Shown here in pieces: positions 1 through 9,695 of a stretch of 64,000 nt of DNA (the stretch's first letter is position 1; every line of letters starts with the position of its first letter). The notes under the pieces are model-generated. The model ran no database searches. It saw only the letters and a list, made by a program, of their open reading frames with translations, and had not been told where the DNA came from. The DNA is from Acetobacter lambici (GTDB lineage Bacteria; Pseudomonadota; Alphaproteobacteria; Acetobacterales; Acetobacteraceae). The DNA lies in assembly GCF_011516885.1 (NCBI RefSeq), contig NZ_WOTD01000004.1, positions 62,001-126,000 of the forward strand, in the 5' to 3' direction. The position numbers and the translations under genes were made by a program.

Positions 1-1254
1 CGCCCCGACCTCATCAATCACGTCAATCGCCTTGTCTGGCAGCTTGCGGTCATGAATATAGCGCGCGGACAGTTCCACAGCCCCACGAATGGCCTCTTCC
101 GTGTAACGGACCTTATGGTGCTTTTCGTAGCTCCCCTTCAGCCCGCGCAGGATCTTGACCGCATCGTCAATGCTGGGTTCTGGCACATCAATCTTCTGGA
201 ACCGCCGGACAAGAGCACGATCTTTTTCAAAGTGCTGGCGGAATTCCTTGTAAGTGGTCGAACCAATGCAGCGCAACGTGCCAGCCGCCAGAGCGGGCTT
301 GAGCAGGTTGGACGCATCCATGGCTCCACCCGATGTGGCACCCGCACCAATAACGGTGTGGATCTCATCAATGAAGAGAATGGCGTGCGGGTCCTGATCC
401 AGCTCCGTTACCACGGCTTTGAGGCGCTCCTCAAAGTCACCCCGGTAACGGGTGCCAGCCAGCAACGCGCCCATGTCCAGCGAATAGATGGTGGATTTGA
501 GCAGCACTTCAGGCACGCTGCCTTCCACAATCCTGCGGGCAAGTCCTTCTGCAATGGCGGTTTTGCCAACGCCGGGGTCACCCACATAAAGCGGGTTGTT
601 TTTGGTCCGGCGGCACAGGATCTGGATCGTGCGTTCGATCTCGGTATCCCGCCCGATCAGCGGATCAACCTTACCGGCCAGAGCCTTGTCGTTCAGATTG
701 ACGCAGTAGGTGGACAGCGCGTCCTGACTTTTCTGGGCCTTGGCCTCAGCGCGTTCGGGCTCTTCCCCTTTTTCCGCACCTGTATTGCTGCCTGCAACCG
801 GGCGCCGGGTGGCGCGGTCGGGGGCTTTGGCAATCCCGTGGGAGAGAAAGTTCACCGCATCAAGCCGTGTCATGTCCTGAAGTTGCAGGAAGTACACGGC
901 GTGGCTTTCGCGCTCGGCAAAGAGGGCAACAAGCACGTTCGCACCTGTGACCTCATCCCGCCCGGTGGACTGCACATGAATGGCTGCCCGCTGGATGACG
1001 CGCTGGAATGCGGCAGTTGGTTTGGGTTCGGTCGGACGGTCAGACGCCAGACCTGCCAGATCCTTGTCGAGAAAGCCTGTCAGGTCTGTCCGCAGTCGGT
1101 CCAGATCAACCCCACAGGCACGGAACACCGTTACGGCATCCGCATCATCAACCAGGGCAAGAAGCAGATGCTCTAGCGTGGCATATTCATGATGCCGTTC
1201 TCCGGCCAGAATAAGCGCCCGATGCAGCGTCTGCTCAAGATTGCGTGACAACAT
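1..1254 (-). CDS. clpA: ATP-dependent Clp protease ATP-binding subunit ClpA (C-terminal part outside window)
   Basis: AAA+ unfoldase that feeds substrates to the ClpP peptidase in the cytoplasm. Only the first 418 codons are present; the gene runs off the left edge. The N-terminal Clp repeat domain (start [14 protein letters not shown], with [13 protein letters not shown]) binds the adaptor ClpS. The first AAA+ module follows, with Walker [10 protein letters not shown] near residue 225 and Walker [10 protein letters not shown] near residue 292. The ATG at 1254 has an AAAGGAG ribosome site 9 bases upstream. clpS lies upstream on the same strand, the usual order, so ClpS-guided N-degron degradation is expected. 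Confidence 0.97.
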   Translation of the reverse strand, partial: MLSRNLEQTLHRALILAGERHHEYATLEHLLLALVDDADAVTVFRACGVDLDRLRTDLTGFLDKDLAGLASDRPTEPKPTAAFQRVIQRAAIHVQSTGRDEVTGANVLVALFAERESHAVYFLQLQDMTRLDAVNFLSHGIAKAPDRATRRPVAGSNTGAEKGEEPERAEAKAQKSQDALSTYCVNLNDKALAGKVDPLIGRDTEIERTIQILCRRTKNNPLYVGDPGVGKTAIAEGLARRIVEGSVPEVLLKSTIYSLDMGALLAGTRYRGDFEERLKAVVTELDQDPHAILFIDEIHTVIGAGATSGGAMDASNLLKPALAAGTLRCIGSTTYKEFRQHFEKDRALVRRFQKIDVPEPSIDDAVKILRGLKGSYEKHHKVRYTEEAIRGAVELSARYIHDRKLPDKAIDVIDEVGA

Positions 1255-1614
1255 GACGAGACGCTCCTTTCCCCGGACTTTCCGAACGTGGCGAAACTAC
1301 CAACGGACCACGATCGGATGCCCTGAAAACATATTTGGCTGCTTCGGCCAGAAATGCGAGTCATAACCACGCAAAAAACACGCGTTCACGCATTTTTCGT
1401 TCTTACGGCTTACAGGAATGCTGGTTTTTCGCGCTTTTTTGCCAAGTCCACCAAATCGTAAAAATACGTAGCAGGGACCAGCCAAACGGATTTTGCGGCC
1501 AAAAAGACGAATACGGCTCCGTAACAACGCACACCGGTTCGAGCGCGCAAGCACTCAAATACACAACCATAACCGGTGTCGGGTCTTGGAGCGGGGGTCT
1601 TTAAAAACCCGGTT
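1255..1614. other. Intergenic region between clpS and clpA
   Basis: 360 bases without a convincing gene; short frames on both strands have no family resemblance. It must hold the clpA 5' leader and probably its own promoter, since the gap is long for a clpS-clpA operon. A 9-base inverted repeat ACACCGGTT (1531-1539) and AACCGGTGT (1571-1579) is separated by 31 bases. I found no clear Rho-independent terminator behind clpS and could not fix a promoter with confidence. Confidence 0.5.
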
Positions 1615-1992
1615 TCAGTCTTTTTCTATGGTGCACTGCAAGGGGTGCTGGTTCTGGCGCGCAAGGTCCATGACCTGAGACACCTTGGTCTCCGCCACCT
1701 CGTATGTGAACACACCGCACACGCCCACACCTTTACGGTGGACGTTGAGCATGATGTCCGTCGCCTCATCCCGATTCTTCTGGAAAAAGCGTTCCAGAAC
1801 GTACACCACAAATTCCATGGGTGTGTAATCATCGTTCAGCATGAGCACTTTGTACATGGCGGGTTTGCGGGTTTTGGGCTTGGCCCGCACCACCACGCCA
1901 ATTTCCACATCATCCCGATCCGAATCCGTTCCCTCATCACGCCGCGACGGCCCGTTGCCTGTATGCAGAACAGGGAAATGAAACGAGGCCAT
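1615..1992 (-). CDS. clpS: ATP-dependent Clp protease adaptor ClpS
   Basis: Small adaptor that binds N-degron substrates and the ClpA N-domain and delivers them to ClpAP. The product is 125 residues from the chosen ATG. The family core is intact: [16 protein letters not shown], then [21 protein letters not shown], including the substrate pocket region and the ClpA-contacting helix. A longer frame opens at 2079, but its extra residues do not resemble ClpS, and the ATG at 1992 is preceded by a GGGAG. The acidic N-terminal tail is typical of the flexible ClpS extension. It lies upstream of clpA, 360 bases away. Confidence 0.95.
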   Translation of the reverse strand: MASFHFPVLHTGNGPSRRDEGTDSDRDDVEIGVVVRAKPKTRKPAMYKVLMLNDDYTPMEFVVYVLERFFQKNRDEATDIMLNVHRKGVGVCGVFTYEVAETKVSQVMDLARQNQHPLQCTIEKD

Positions 1993-2308
1993 AGCAACCA
2001 AACTCCCGAGGCAGGGTGAAAAACGTGAGGTGTTCCTTACCACCATATTGGCAAAGCCAAAGTACAATAAAAGTGGCAAGAGTGACAGAATAGCTGGTGC
2101 ACGCGGTCAAAATGGGCCCATGCGCCATATTTATGCCACACACTGGCACAACATGACGAAAGAGACCGGACACGGATTATTTGGATTCCATGCCTCCGGG
2201 TTCCAGTTTTTTGCCGCCACGCTCTTGCGATTCCTAACAGTAGGCGGAATAGTGCTCCATACGGCACAGGTGGGGGTAGCAGTGGCAGACAAACCGGCGT
2301 TACGGCAG
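1993..2308. other. Divergent promoter region clpS / D,D-carboxypeptidase
   Basis: About 316 bases between the divergent clpS and carboxypeptidase starts. It is locally AT-rich near 2040-2090, where promoters would be expected. The carboxypeptidase frame stays open back to 2030, but the translated extension has no signal-peptide character and looks non-coding. No operator could be named. Confidence 0.4.
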
Positions 2309-3442
2309 ATGGCGGAACACAACAGACTAACGTCTGGCAGCACAAAAAATCTGCGTTTGCGTAAATGGACCGCACGACTTGCCGGTGTAACGCTTGCCGC
2401 CTTTACAACCGCCAGCCATGCCCATGCCCAGTATGCCGGGCAGATCAGCTCTATTGTCATGGATGCCAATACCGGGACCGTTCTCTCCCAGACCGACCCG
2501 GACCTGCGCCGCTACCCAGCCAGCCTGACAAAACTGATGACCCTGTACATGACCTTCAACGCCCTGCGCGCTGGAGCTATATCACTCACCCAGTCCGTGC
2601 CGGTCTCCATTCACGCATCCACTATGGAACCCTCCAAACTCGGTCTGGTTCCCGGCTCCCGGCTGACGGTTGAGCAGGCGGTCCTTGCACTGGTCACCAA
2701 ATCCGCCAACGACGCCGCCTGCGCGCTGGGCGAGTTGATCGGCGGGGGGAGCGAGCCACAGTTTGCCGCGATGATGACCCAGCAGGCCCATGCCATTGGC
2801 ATGTCCAAGACCCTGTTCCGTAACGCCTCGGGCCTGCCGGACCCGGACCAGATGACCACAGCGCGGGATCTCGCTACCCTCGGCCGCCGCCTGATTGCTG
2901 ATTTTCCCGAATACTACCATTACTTCGCAACGCCTGCCTTCCGCTTCCATGGTCGCTACATTCCCAACCATAACCCCATGCTCAAGGTCTATGCCGGGGC
3001 AGATGGTATGAAGACGGGATACACGCAGGAAGCAGGGCGCAACCTTGTAACCTCGGCCCTGCGGGACAATGTGCGTCTGGTCGGCGTGGTTATGGGTGCG
3101 TCCAGCAACACCCAGCGTTCTCTGGTAATGGCCAACCAGCTCGACCACGGATTTGATGCCGAAGGTGTGGCCCCCGTGGCCCGCCCGCTTATTGTGGCAC
3201 AGGCAACCAGCAACCAGCGCCGTCGCAGCCACCGTGGCGCGCTGATCATGGCGGCAGCCAACCACCGGCACTCCCCGCTGGAAGTGGCGGAAGCCCCCGC
3301 CACACGCCACCGCCACGCAGCTATTACCAATGTCAGCCACGGCCACCATGCAACGGTTATTGGGGCCAAGGTTCACACCATTTCCACCCCGTCCATCCGC
3401 CGCAGCACGGTGCGGCATAATGCCGCACACAACCGCACCTGA
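2309..3442 (+). CDS. D-alanyl-D-alanine carboxypeptidase (PBP5/6 class, S11 family)
   Basis: Periplasmic serine peptidase that trims the terminal D-alanine from peptidoglycan pentapeptides. From the ATG at 2309 (377 residues) a signal sequence ends at an AHAQ-type cleavage site. All three penicillin-binding motifs are visible: SLTK (Ser72, Lys75), SAN (Ser132-Asn134) and KTG (235-237). The C-terminal 100 residues are unusually His- and Arg-rich and replace the membrane anchor of E. coli PBP5, so the protein may be soluble or wall-bound. The start is uncertain: an in-frame GTG at 2282 follows a G-rich stretch. Standalone gene, divergent from clpS. Confidence 0.92.
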   Translation: MAEHNRLTSGSTKNLRLRKWTARLAGVTLAAFTTASHAHAQYAGQISSIVMDANTGTVLSQTDPDLRRYPASLTKLMTLYMTFNALRAGAISLTQSVPVSIHASTMEPSKLGLVPGSRLTVEQAVLALVTKSANDAACALGELIGGGSEPQFAAMMTQQAHAIGMSKTLFRNASGLPDPDQMTTARDLATLGRRLIADFPEYYHYFATPAFRFHGRYIPNHNPMLKVYAGADGMKTGYTQEAGRNLVTSALRDNVRLVGVVMGASSNTQRSLVMANQLDHGFDAEGVAPVARPLIVAQATSNQRRRSHRGALIMAAANHRHSPLEVAEAPATRHRHAAITNVSHGHHATVIGAKVHTISTPSIRRSTVRHNAAHNRT

Positions 3443-3556
3443 ACATTTTCTGGCCATTTAGGCGGCTCGTTATAACCAAAGCGGGTTGCCTTTGTGGCCT
3501 GCACTCTTCATCTTGCTGCTTTCTCAAAAGCACCAACAACGATGAGGAAGTGCAGA

Positions 3557-4357
3557 ATGGCGGGCAGAGGCGGAATCGTTCTCCATACCGAAGAAGACTT
3601 CAAAAGCCTGCGTGCGGCGGGCCAACTGGCCGCCGCTACGCTGGACATGATTACGCCTTACGTCAAACCCGGCGTAACCACGGGCGAACTGGACCGCATT
3701 ATTCATGCCTACACGCTTGAGCACGGCGCCACACCCGGCCCGCTGAACTACCGTGGCTACCCCAAGTCATGCTGTATTTCGGTCAATCATGTTGTGTGCC
3801 ACGGCATTCCGGGCGACCGGCCCCTGATTGAGGGCGATATTGTCAATATTGACGTCACCCCCAAGCTGAACGGATGGTTTGGGGATACCAGCCGCATGTA
3901 CACCGTGGGCAAGGTGTCCATCAAAGCAGCCAAGCTGATCACCACCACCTATGAAAGCCTGATGCGCGGCATTGAAGTTGTACGCCCCGGTGCAACGCTG
4001 GGCGATATTGGATACGCCATTCAGAGCCACGCAGAAAAACACCGCTACTCCATTGTGGAGGATTTTTGTGGGCATGGCATCGGGCAGGTTTTTCATGCCG
4101 AACCGAACATTCTGCATTACGGTCGCCCCGGTGAGGGGATGAAGCTGAAGGCAGGCATGGTGTTTACCATTGAACCCATGCTCAATATTGGCAAACCTGA
4201 AGTGAAAATTCTTGAAGACGGCTGGACCGCTGTCACCCGCGACCGCTCCCTGTCCGCCCAGTTTGAGCATATGCTGGCAGTAACCCAGACGGGGTACGAA
4301 ATTTTCACCCGTTCCCCCGCAGGCTACGACTGCCCGCCCTACCCGACCAAAGGATAA
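3557..4357 (+). CDS. map: Methionine aminopeptidase, type I
   Basis: Removes the initiator methionine from nascent proteins. The metal ligands of the family are all present: Asp99 in NIDVTP, Asp110 in GDTSRMY, His173 in GHGIG, Glu206 in FTIEP and Glu237 in FEHMLAVT. The product is 266 residues, the normal size. The ATG at 3557 is preferred over upstream in-frame starts because GAGGAAG lies 8-14 bases before it. The gene ends 5 bases before ggt, so the two may be co-transcribed. Confidence 0.97.
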   Translation: MAGRGGIVLHTEEDFKSLRAAGQLAAATLDMITPYVKPGVTTGELDRIIHAYTLEHGATPGPLNYRGYPKSCCISVNHVVCHGIPGDRPLIEGDIVNIDVTPKLNGWFGDTSRMYTVGKVSIKAAKLITTTYESLMRGIEVVRPGATLGDIGYAIQSHAEKHRYSIVEDFCGHGIGQVFHAEPNILHYGRPGEGMKLKAGMVFTIEPMLNIGKPEVKILEDGWTAVTRDRSLSAQFEHMLAVTQTGYEIFTRSPAGYDCPPYPTKG

Positions 4358-4362
4358 ACTCC

Positions 4363-6162
4363 ATGCAGGCCGCCCCCGCCACGCTCTCCTCCCTTGTTGT
4401 GCGTCACGTGGTACTGGCGGCCTTTTGCCTAAGTGCAGGGGTCATGCCCCTGCCCGCACACGCAGCGCCCGTTGCCGACCCACTGGCCTATGGTGGCACG
4501 CCCTCTGCAACAGGGTCTGTTGTAGCCCCGGTTGCGGGGCAGCACGGCATGGCGGTTTCCGCCCAGAGGCTGGCGTCCGAAGTTGGCGCGCGCATTCTGG
4601 CCAAAGGCGGCAACGCGGCCGACGCGGCCGTGGCCATGGGGTATGCGCTGGCCGTTGTGTACCCTGCTGCGGGTAATCTGGGGGGCGGCGGATTTATGAT
4701 GCTCCGCCCACCGGGCAAGCCTTCGATCTTTTTCGATTTTAGGGAAAAAGCACCGTTGGCCGCAACGACGGACATGTTTTTGGACAGTAAGGGCAATGTC
4801 ATTCCCGACCTGTCCGTTCTGGGCTGGAAGTCCGTTGCCGTGCCCGGCACGGTTGCCGGGCTGGAGGCCGTGCACAAGCGCTGGGGCCACCTGCCACGCA
4901 AGGTGGTCATGGAACCCGCCATAACACTCGCGCGCAACGGATTTGTGCTGGAGGAAGGCGATGTACAACTCCTGAACACCTCGACCGCCGCCTTTGCCAA
5001 AGACCCTTACGCACGCAAAATTTTTCTGCGCGCCGATGGCTCCCCTCTCCAGCCCGGTGACAGGCTGGTGCAAAAAGAGCTGGCGCATTCGCTCGAACTG
5101 ATCGCACAAAACGGAGCAGATGCGTTTTACAAAGGACCGATTGCCGCCAGTATTCTGACCCAATCCAAAGCCCATGGCGGCATTTTGCAGGCCGAGGATT
5201 TTGCACGCTACCAACCCCGCGAACTTGCCCCCATAAGCTGCGCCTACCGTGGATTACTGGTGGAAACCGCACCACCTCCCAGTGCTGGCGGCATAGCCCT
5301 ATGCGAAATGCTGGAAATTCTGGCCGGGTATGACATGCACACCCTTGGCCTGCACTCCGCCCCCGCTCTCCAGCACGAAATAGAGGCCATGCGCCACGCC
5401 TATTCCGACCGGCGGGATCTTGGAGATCCGGCTTTTGTCCACAACCCGGTCAGCAGCCTGCTGGACCCCGCTTATATTGCCAGCGTACGCGCACACATCC
5501 CCTCCGACCGGGCCGTCCCTTCCGCCGATCTGCGCGCAGGCGTGGCCTCGCCCGAAAAACCGGAAACCACGCAGTTTTCGGTTATTGACCAAAGCGGCTT
5601 TGCCATTTCCACCACCTACACGCTCAACGGCTGGTTTGGCGCCAAGGTCATGGGCGGAAATACCGGGATTGTCATGAATGACGAGATGGATGATTTTTCC
5701 ATCAAACCCGGAGCGCTGAACATGTTTGGCATTCCCGGCAGCGTGGCCAATGCCATTGCACCGGGCAAAACGCCCCTCTCCTCCATGGCTCCCACCATTG
5801 TCTCACGCAATGACAAGCCGGTCATGGTTATTGGTAGCCCCGGTGGGTCGCGCATTCCCACCATTGTGCTCTCTATCATTCTGGGTGTGGTGGATTATGG
5901 GCTGAACATCCAGCAGGCCATAGACCTGCCCCGGCTCCACGAACAGTGGATGCCACAAAGCGTGGAGGTGGAGGCAAACGCCCTGACCCCACAGGTGCAG
6001 CAGACGCTGGAGCAGGAAGGATACAGCTTTGTCCTGCATGCTCCATGGGGCATTCCCGAAGGGATTCTGGTGGGCGGCCCCAGCCTGAACAGCCACGGAC
6101 CTGCACGCTTTTATGGCGGGTCCGACCACCGCCACCCCGGTGGTGCGGCCATAGGGGAATAA
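4363..6162 (+). CDS. ggt: Gamma-glutamyltransferase (glutathione hydrolase)
   Basis: Periplasmic N-terminal nucleophile enzyme that cleaves the gamma-glutamyl bond of glutathione and related compounds. An N-terminal signal sequence ends near PAHAAP. The autoprocessing site is ETTQFSV, with Thr402 expected to become the N-terminus of the small subunit, followed by TTYTLNGWFG and the GSPGGSRIP motif that lines the active site. Length (599) is typical of bacterial GGT. An AAAGGA ribosome site precedes the ATG, directly after map. The substrate in this organism (glutathione turnover or amino acid salvage) cannot be read from the sequence. Confidence 0.95.
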   Translation: MQAAPATLSSLVVRHVVLAAFCLSAGVMPLPAHAAPVADPLAYGGTPSATGSVVAPVAGQHGMAVSAQRLASEVGARILAKGGNAADAAVAMGYALAVVYPAAGNLGGGGFMMLRPPGKPSIFFDFREKAPLAATTDMFLDSKGNVIPDLSVLGWKSVAVPGTVAGLEAVHKRWGHLPRKVVMEPAITLARNGFVLEEGDVQLLNTSTAAFAKDPYARKIFLRADGSPLQPGDRLVQKELAHSLELIAQNGADAFYKGPIAASILTQSKAHGGILQAEDFARYQPRELAPISCAYRGLLVETAPPPSAGGIALCEMLEILAGYDMHTLGLHSAPALQHEIEAMRHAYSDRRDLGDPAFVHNPVSSLLDPAYIASVRAHIPSDRAVPSADLRAGVASPEKPETTQFSVIDQSGFAISTTYTLNGWFGAKVMGGNTGIVMNDEMDDFSIKPGALNMFGIPGSVANAIAPGKTPLSSMAPTIVSRNDKPVMVIGSPGGSRIPTIVLSIILGVVDYGLNIQQAIDLPRLHEQWMPQSVEVEANALTPQVQQTLEQEGYSFVLHAPWGIPEGILVGGPSLNSHGPARFYGGSDHRHPGGAAIGE

Positions 6163-6182
6163 CCCTCCCCCTGTAGCTACAC

Positions 6183-7232
6183 CTACAGGCGGTCCAGAGT
6201 ATGGGTGGCCCCTTGCGGGTCACGCACCTGCTGGTTGTTCACAATATAATCCGGCCCAAGGGGCACTTTGCCGTACCCGCCGGGAATATCCAGCACGTAA
6301 ATGGGCCAGGCCAGCCCCGTAACCCGTCCGCGCAGCCCCGCCAGCAGACGTTGCCCCTCCTCCACCGGCACATGAAAATGCGCCGTACCCGGAGCGGGGT
6401 CGAGCTGGTGCAGGTAGTACGGGCGCATACGGTTTTCCACCATGGTGCGGAACAGGGCCTCCAGCGCATCCTCGCTATCATTCACGCCGCGGAGCAGAAC
6501 AGACTGCCCAAGCAGGGGAATACCCCGCCGGGCAATGCTGCGCAGGCTGCTCCGCGCGGCTGGGGCCATTTCCCGCGCATGGTTTATGTGCACGGCCATC
6601 CACATGGCTTTTTCTGTTTCCAAAGCGTCCAGCAATGCGTCCGTCACACGTTCGGGGGCAGCTACTGGCACGCGCGTATGCACCCGGATGGTGGTCACAT
6701 GCGCCATAGCCGAGAGGGCCTGCACAATCTCCCCCAACCTCCGAGGCGAGAGCATAAGCGGGTCACCCCCGGTCAGAATCACCTCCCTGATCTGCTCATG
6801 CGTGCGCAGCCAGTCCAGTGCGCGGCTCAGTGCCTCTTCATCCAGCACACCGCCATCTGGCCCCACATGTTCACGCCGGAAGCAGAATCGGCAGTATAAC
6901 GGGCACACCAGCAGGGGTTTAAGCAACGCGCGGTCCGCGTAGCGGTGCACAATGCCGGGCACGGGGGAGAGTGCATCATCCCCGATCGGGTCAGACCGCT
7001 CTTCGGGGGCCACCACCAGTTCCTGCGTGGAGGGAACAACCTGCACCCCGATCGGGTCATCCGGGCTTTGCATCAAAGCAGCAAAGGCCGGGGGGATAGC
7101 TGTGGCGTACTGCCGGGCAATGGCGTGCAGGTCCGCCTTTTGCGCGGACGTGGCCATACCGGCGGCAATCAGTTCATCTGGGGTGCGCAGCGTTCGGCTG
7201 GTCGCAAAAGGGGGCTTGACCGGGGAAGACAT
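6183..7232 (-). CDS. epmB: EF-P (R)-beta-lysine pathway 2,3-aminomutase EpmB (KamA family)
   Basis: Radical SAM, PLP-dependent enzyme that converts L-alpha-lysine to (R)-beta-lysine for attachment to elongation factor P. The cluster motif CPLYCRFCFRR gives Cys110, Cys114 and Cys117. The PLP lysine is expected in the C-terminal GGYGKVPLGP. Length (349) fits EpmB and is shorter than clostridial lysine aminomutases. It is divergent from epmA with only 20 bases between start codons, which strongly supports EpmB over a catabolic lysine aminomutase. The efp gene itself is not in this window. Confidence 0.93.
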   Translation of the reverse strand: MSSPVKPPFATSRTLRTPDELIAAGMATSAQKADLHAIARQYATAIPPAFAALMQSPDDPIGVQVVPSTQELVVAPEERSDPIGDDALSPVPGIVHRYADRALLKPLLVCPLYCRFCFRREHVGPDGGVLDEEALSRALDWLRTHEQIREVILTGGDPLMLSPRRLGEIVQALSAMAHVTTIRVHTRVPVAAPERVTDALLDALETEKAMWMAVHINHAREMAPAARSSLRSIARRGIPLLGQSVLLRGVNDSEDALEALFRTMVENRMRPYYLHQLDPAPGTAHFHVPVEEGQRLLAGLRGRVTGLAWPIYVLDIPGGYGKVPLGPDYIVNNQQVRDPQGATHTLDRL

Positions 7233-7252
7233 GTACCGGCTCTACTCTGCCC

Positions 7253-8278
7253 ATGTCTGTGTCTGCAACATCTCATCTGCCCTCTGGTGGTCCGGACCCT
7301 GAGCGTATTCGTGACCGGCTGCCATTTTTAATCCGCCGCAACCTGACCATGCGCGGCGTTCGTGCTTTTCTGGAAGCCCGTGGCTGCGTGGAGGTGGAAA
7401 CCCCCTGTGCTGTGCCCACTCCGGGGGAGGAAGTGCATTTACTGCCCTTCCAGACCGAGCGGGAAACGCCCGATGGCCAGCGCCACACGCTGTTCCTGCA
7501 TACAAGCCCCGAATTTGCCATGAAGCGGATTGTGGCGGCCACCGGGCTGCCGCTGTTCCAGTTCGCCCGCGTCTGGCGCAATGGCGAGGCCAGCGGCACG
7601 CACGCCCCCGAATTTACCATGCTGGAATGGTACCGCCCCAACATGGCCCTGCCCGGCCTGATGGACGAGACCGAAGCCCTGCTCAAGGCCGTCCTGCCCC
7701 CAACAGTGCACCGCAACGCCTGCACACTGGACCTGAGCCAGCCCTTTGAACGGCTGAGCATGGAAGACGCCTTTCGCCGCCATGCGGGCGTGGACCTGCT
7801 GCCCACACAGGGCAACGCACAGGCACTGGCCAATGCCGCAGGCTGCTCCTTGCGTAATGGCGAACAGTGGGAAGACCTGTTTTTTCGTTTATTGCTGGAG
7901 CGAATCGAACCCGCCATTGGCCAGACACGCCCCACGTTTTTAACGCACTGGCCCGCAAGCCAGGCAGCACTAGCCCGTAAGGACCCCTCCGACCCGCGCG
8001 TAGCCCTGCGCTTTGAGCTGTACGCGGTAGGCATGGAACTGGCCAATGCGTTTGAAGAACTGACCGACCCGGTGGAACAACGCCAGCGTTTTGCGCAGGA
8101 CAGGGCCGAACGCCGCCAGCTTTACCCCACCCGCCCCACATGGCCCATGGACGAAAAACTGCTCCACGCCCTGCCTCATATGCCCCCCTGTTCGGGCATT
8201 GCGCTGGGCTTTGACCGGCTGGTCATGTTGGCCAGTGGCGCGCGCCATATACAGGATGTCTTGTGGATACAGGATTAG
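7253..8278 (+). CDS. epmA: EF-P lysine lysyltransferase EpmA (GenX/PoxA)
   Basis: Paralogue of the catalytic core of class II lysyl-tRNA synthetase that ligates beta-lysine onto EF-P, relieving ribosome stalling at polyproline. Class II motifs are visible: VEVETP (motif 1 region), FARVWRNGEASGTHAPEFTM (motif 2) and GIALGFDRLVML (motif 3). It lacks the N-terminal anticodon-binding OB domain, and its 341 residues match the EpmA size. The neighbouring epmB completes the pathway. The start at 7253 sits in the 20-base gap shared with epmB, so both promoters must overlap each other or the opposite coding region. Confidence 0.95.
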   Translation: MSVSATSHLPSGGPDPERIRDRLPFLIRRNLTMRGVRAFLEARGCVEVETPCAVPTPGEEVHLLPFQTERETPDGQRHTLFLHTSPEFAMKRIVAATGLPLFQFARVWRNGEASGTHAPEFTMLEWYRPNMALPGLMDETEALLKAVLPPTVHRNACTLDLSQPFERLSMEDAFRRHAGVDLLPTQGNAQALANAAGCSLRNGEQWEDLFFRLLLERIEPAIGQTRPTFLTHWPASQAALARKDPSDPRVALRFELYAVGMELANAFEELTDPVEQRQRFAQDRAERRQLYPTRPTWPMDEKLLHALPHMPPCSGIALGFDRLVMLASGARHIQDVLWIQD

Positions 8279-8373
8279 TCTGCAACATTTAGCCTTAACA
8301 GGTGTTTTTTGCTCATCTTCCATCAGTACGATGAATACCGCAGGCGTATTCCACCAAGGGGCAAGTCGGTGCC

Positions 8374-8790
8374 ATGACATACGCAAACAAACTTTTACTG
8401 GTCGGGCTTCTGGCCCTCGCCGCCTGCCAGGTTCCCAGCCCGCAGGAACGCCGCAAACTCGATTCCATGATCGGGCGGCCAACCGTGGACGTCATCCGGA
8501 CCTTTGGCGTGCCTACGCGCCAGTTCACCACAGGGGATCATACCTTTCTCGCCTACATCACGCAGGAGACCGACTACACCACCATGCCCATGGGCGGTGG
8601 CTGGGGGTATGGTCCGGGTTGGGGTGGCGGCTGGGGCGGCTACGGTGGCTGGGGTGGTTATGGCGGCGGCTGGGGCGGTGGTGGCTGGGGGGGCGGCATG
8701 AGCACCGCCTACACCTATAGCTGCCAGACCAATTTTGAGCTGGTGAACGGTGTTGTCATCAGTTGGACAATGCGTGGTGACGGCTGCTAG
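8374..8790 (+). CDS. Glycine/tryptophan-rich small lipoprotein
   Basis: 138-residue putative lipoprotein with a hydrophobic leader and lipobox LAAC (Cys18). The segment after the leader (QERRKLDSMIGRP, then IRTFGVPTRQF) recalls SmpA/BamE-like small outer-membrane lipoproteins, though the match is weak. Residues about 74-110 are a low-complexity stretch built from GGW, GWG and GYGG units. The C-terminal part keeps two cysteines (YSCQTNF and GDGC) that could form a disulfide. No function can be assigned. It is followed by another lipoprotein on the same strand. Confidence 0.8.
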   Translation: MTYANKLLLVGLLALAACQVPSPQERRKLDSMIGRPTVDVIRTFGVPTRQFTTGDHTFLAYITQETDYTTMPMGGGWGYGPGWGGGWGGYGGWGGYGGGWGGGGWGGGMSTAYTYSCQTNFELVNGVVISWTMRGDGC

Positions 8791-8842
8791 ACTACCCGCG
8801 CCATGCCGTGCCTCCTGACCTGTCTTTAGTTCCCTTTATGCC

Positions 8843-9640
8843 ATGACTGTTCAGGAGGTCTGCTTGCATTCCCATCCACCACGCCATGCACCATTACGGT
8901 GGCATGGGCTTGCAGCGCCCCGTGTACTCGCGCTGGCAGGCATGATTGTATTGGGGGGGTGCCAGCAAAGCTCTGCCCGGCAGGACACATACTTAACGCC
9001 CATTTCCACCTGCTCGTATATGATGCCAACAGTCTCTGGCACACGCACCTACACCCGCGGGCGTAGCGATGCGTCTGCCCCCGCGACCAACCAGAAAAAC
9101 CCGGTTGATAGTGCTGTGGCCTACAGCAACCCACAAACGCCAGCCTTCTGCGATCGCCCGCTGTCAGACACATTGCGGAGCTCCATAGAACTGGCTGACT
9201 ACACCCATCTGCTGGACAGCACGGGCCTGTTTGCCACCTTGCAGCAGGCTGGCCCCTTTACGGTTTTTGCCCTGCCCAACAATGCGCTGGAAACCTATAA
9301 TGCGCAAAATAATGACCGGTTACTCAACCCGGCCAACACCAGTTCTGTGCGCACAATGCTGGGCTATACGATTGTAACCGGCAAATGGCCCCACAAGGCT
9401 TTGCGCGCAGCAATGGATGCAGCCCCCGGCCACAGCCTGTCACTCCCAACCCTGAGTGGGCGGAACCTGACCATCTGGCTGGACCCACAAACCGATCAGA
9501 TCATGGTGGGCACACCACATGGGTCCAGCAGCCAGCTGTGGGTTATGGGTATTCCGCAGTCCAATGGTGTGCTGTATTTTACCCGTTCGCTGCTTCTGCC
9601 CCCCACGGCGCAGGCGGCTCCGCTCTCCCCCGCCCCTTAA
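8843..9640 (+). CDS. Fasciclin (FAS1) domain lipoprotein
   Basis: 265-residue secreted protein with a lipobox LGGC (Cys40) after a long N-region. One FAS1-type domain follows from about residue 110: LLDSTGLFATLQQAGPFTVF, ALPNNALE and then MLGYTIVTGKW, which are the FAS1 H1 and H2 conserved boxes. Such domains mediate adhesion or protein-protein contacts at the cell surface. The middle segment (residues 45-90) is Ser/Thr-rich and of low complexity. Substrate or partner unknown. It ends 55 bases before the convergent ThiE-like gene. Confidence 0.82.
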   Translation: MTVQEVCLHSHPPRHAPLRWHGLAAPRVLALAGMIVLGGCQQSSARQDTYLTPISTCSYMMPTVSGTRTYTRGRSDASAPATNQKNPVDSAVAYSNPQTPAFCDRPLSDTLRSSIELADYTHLLDSTGLFATLQQAGPFTVFALPNNALETYNAQNNDRLLNPANTSSVRTMLGYTIVTGKWPHKALRAAMDAAPGHSLSLPTLSGRNLTIWLDPQTDQIMVGTPHGSSSQLWVMGIPQSNGVLYFTRSLLLPPTAQAAPLSPAP

Positions 9641-9695
9641 AATCGGGTAGGGCTACGGTTCTGCCACTAAGGCACGGGTTTTTATGGGGTAGGGC

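Noticed and set aside
52-1176. Long open frame (374 codons) on the plus strand
   Set aside because: It is antisense to clpA, whose minus-strand translation shows full Clp motifs; the plus translation resembles nothing.
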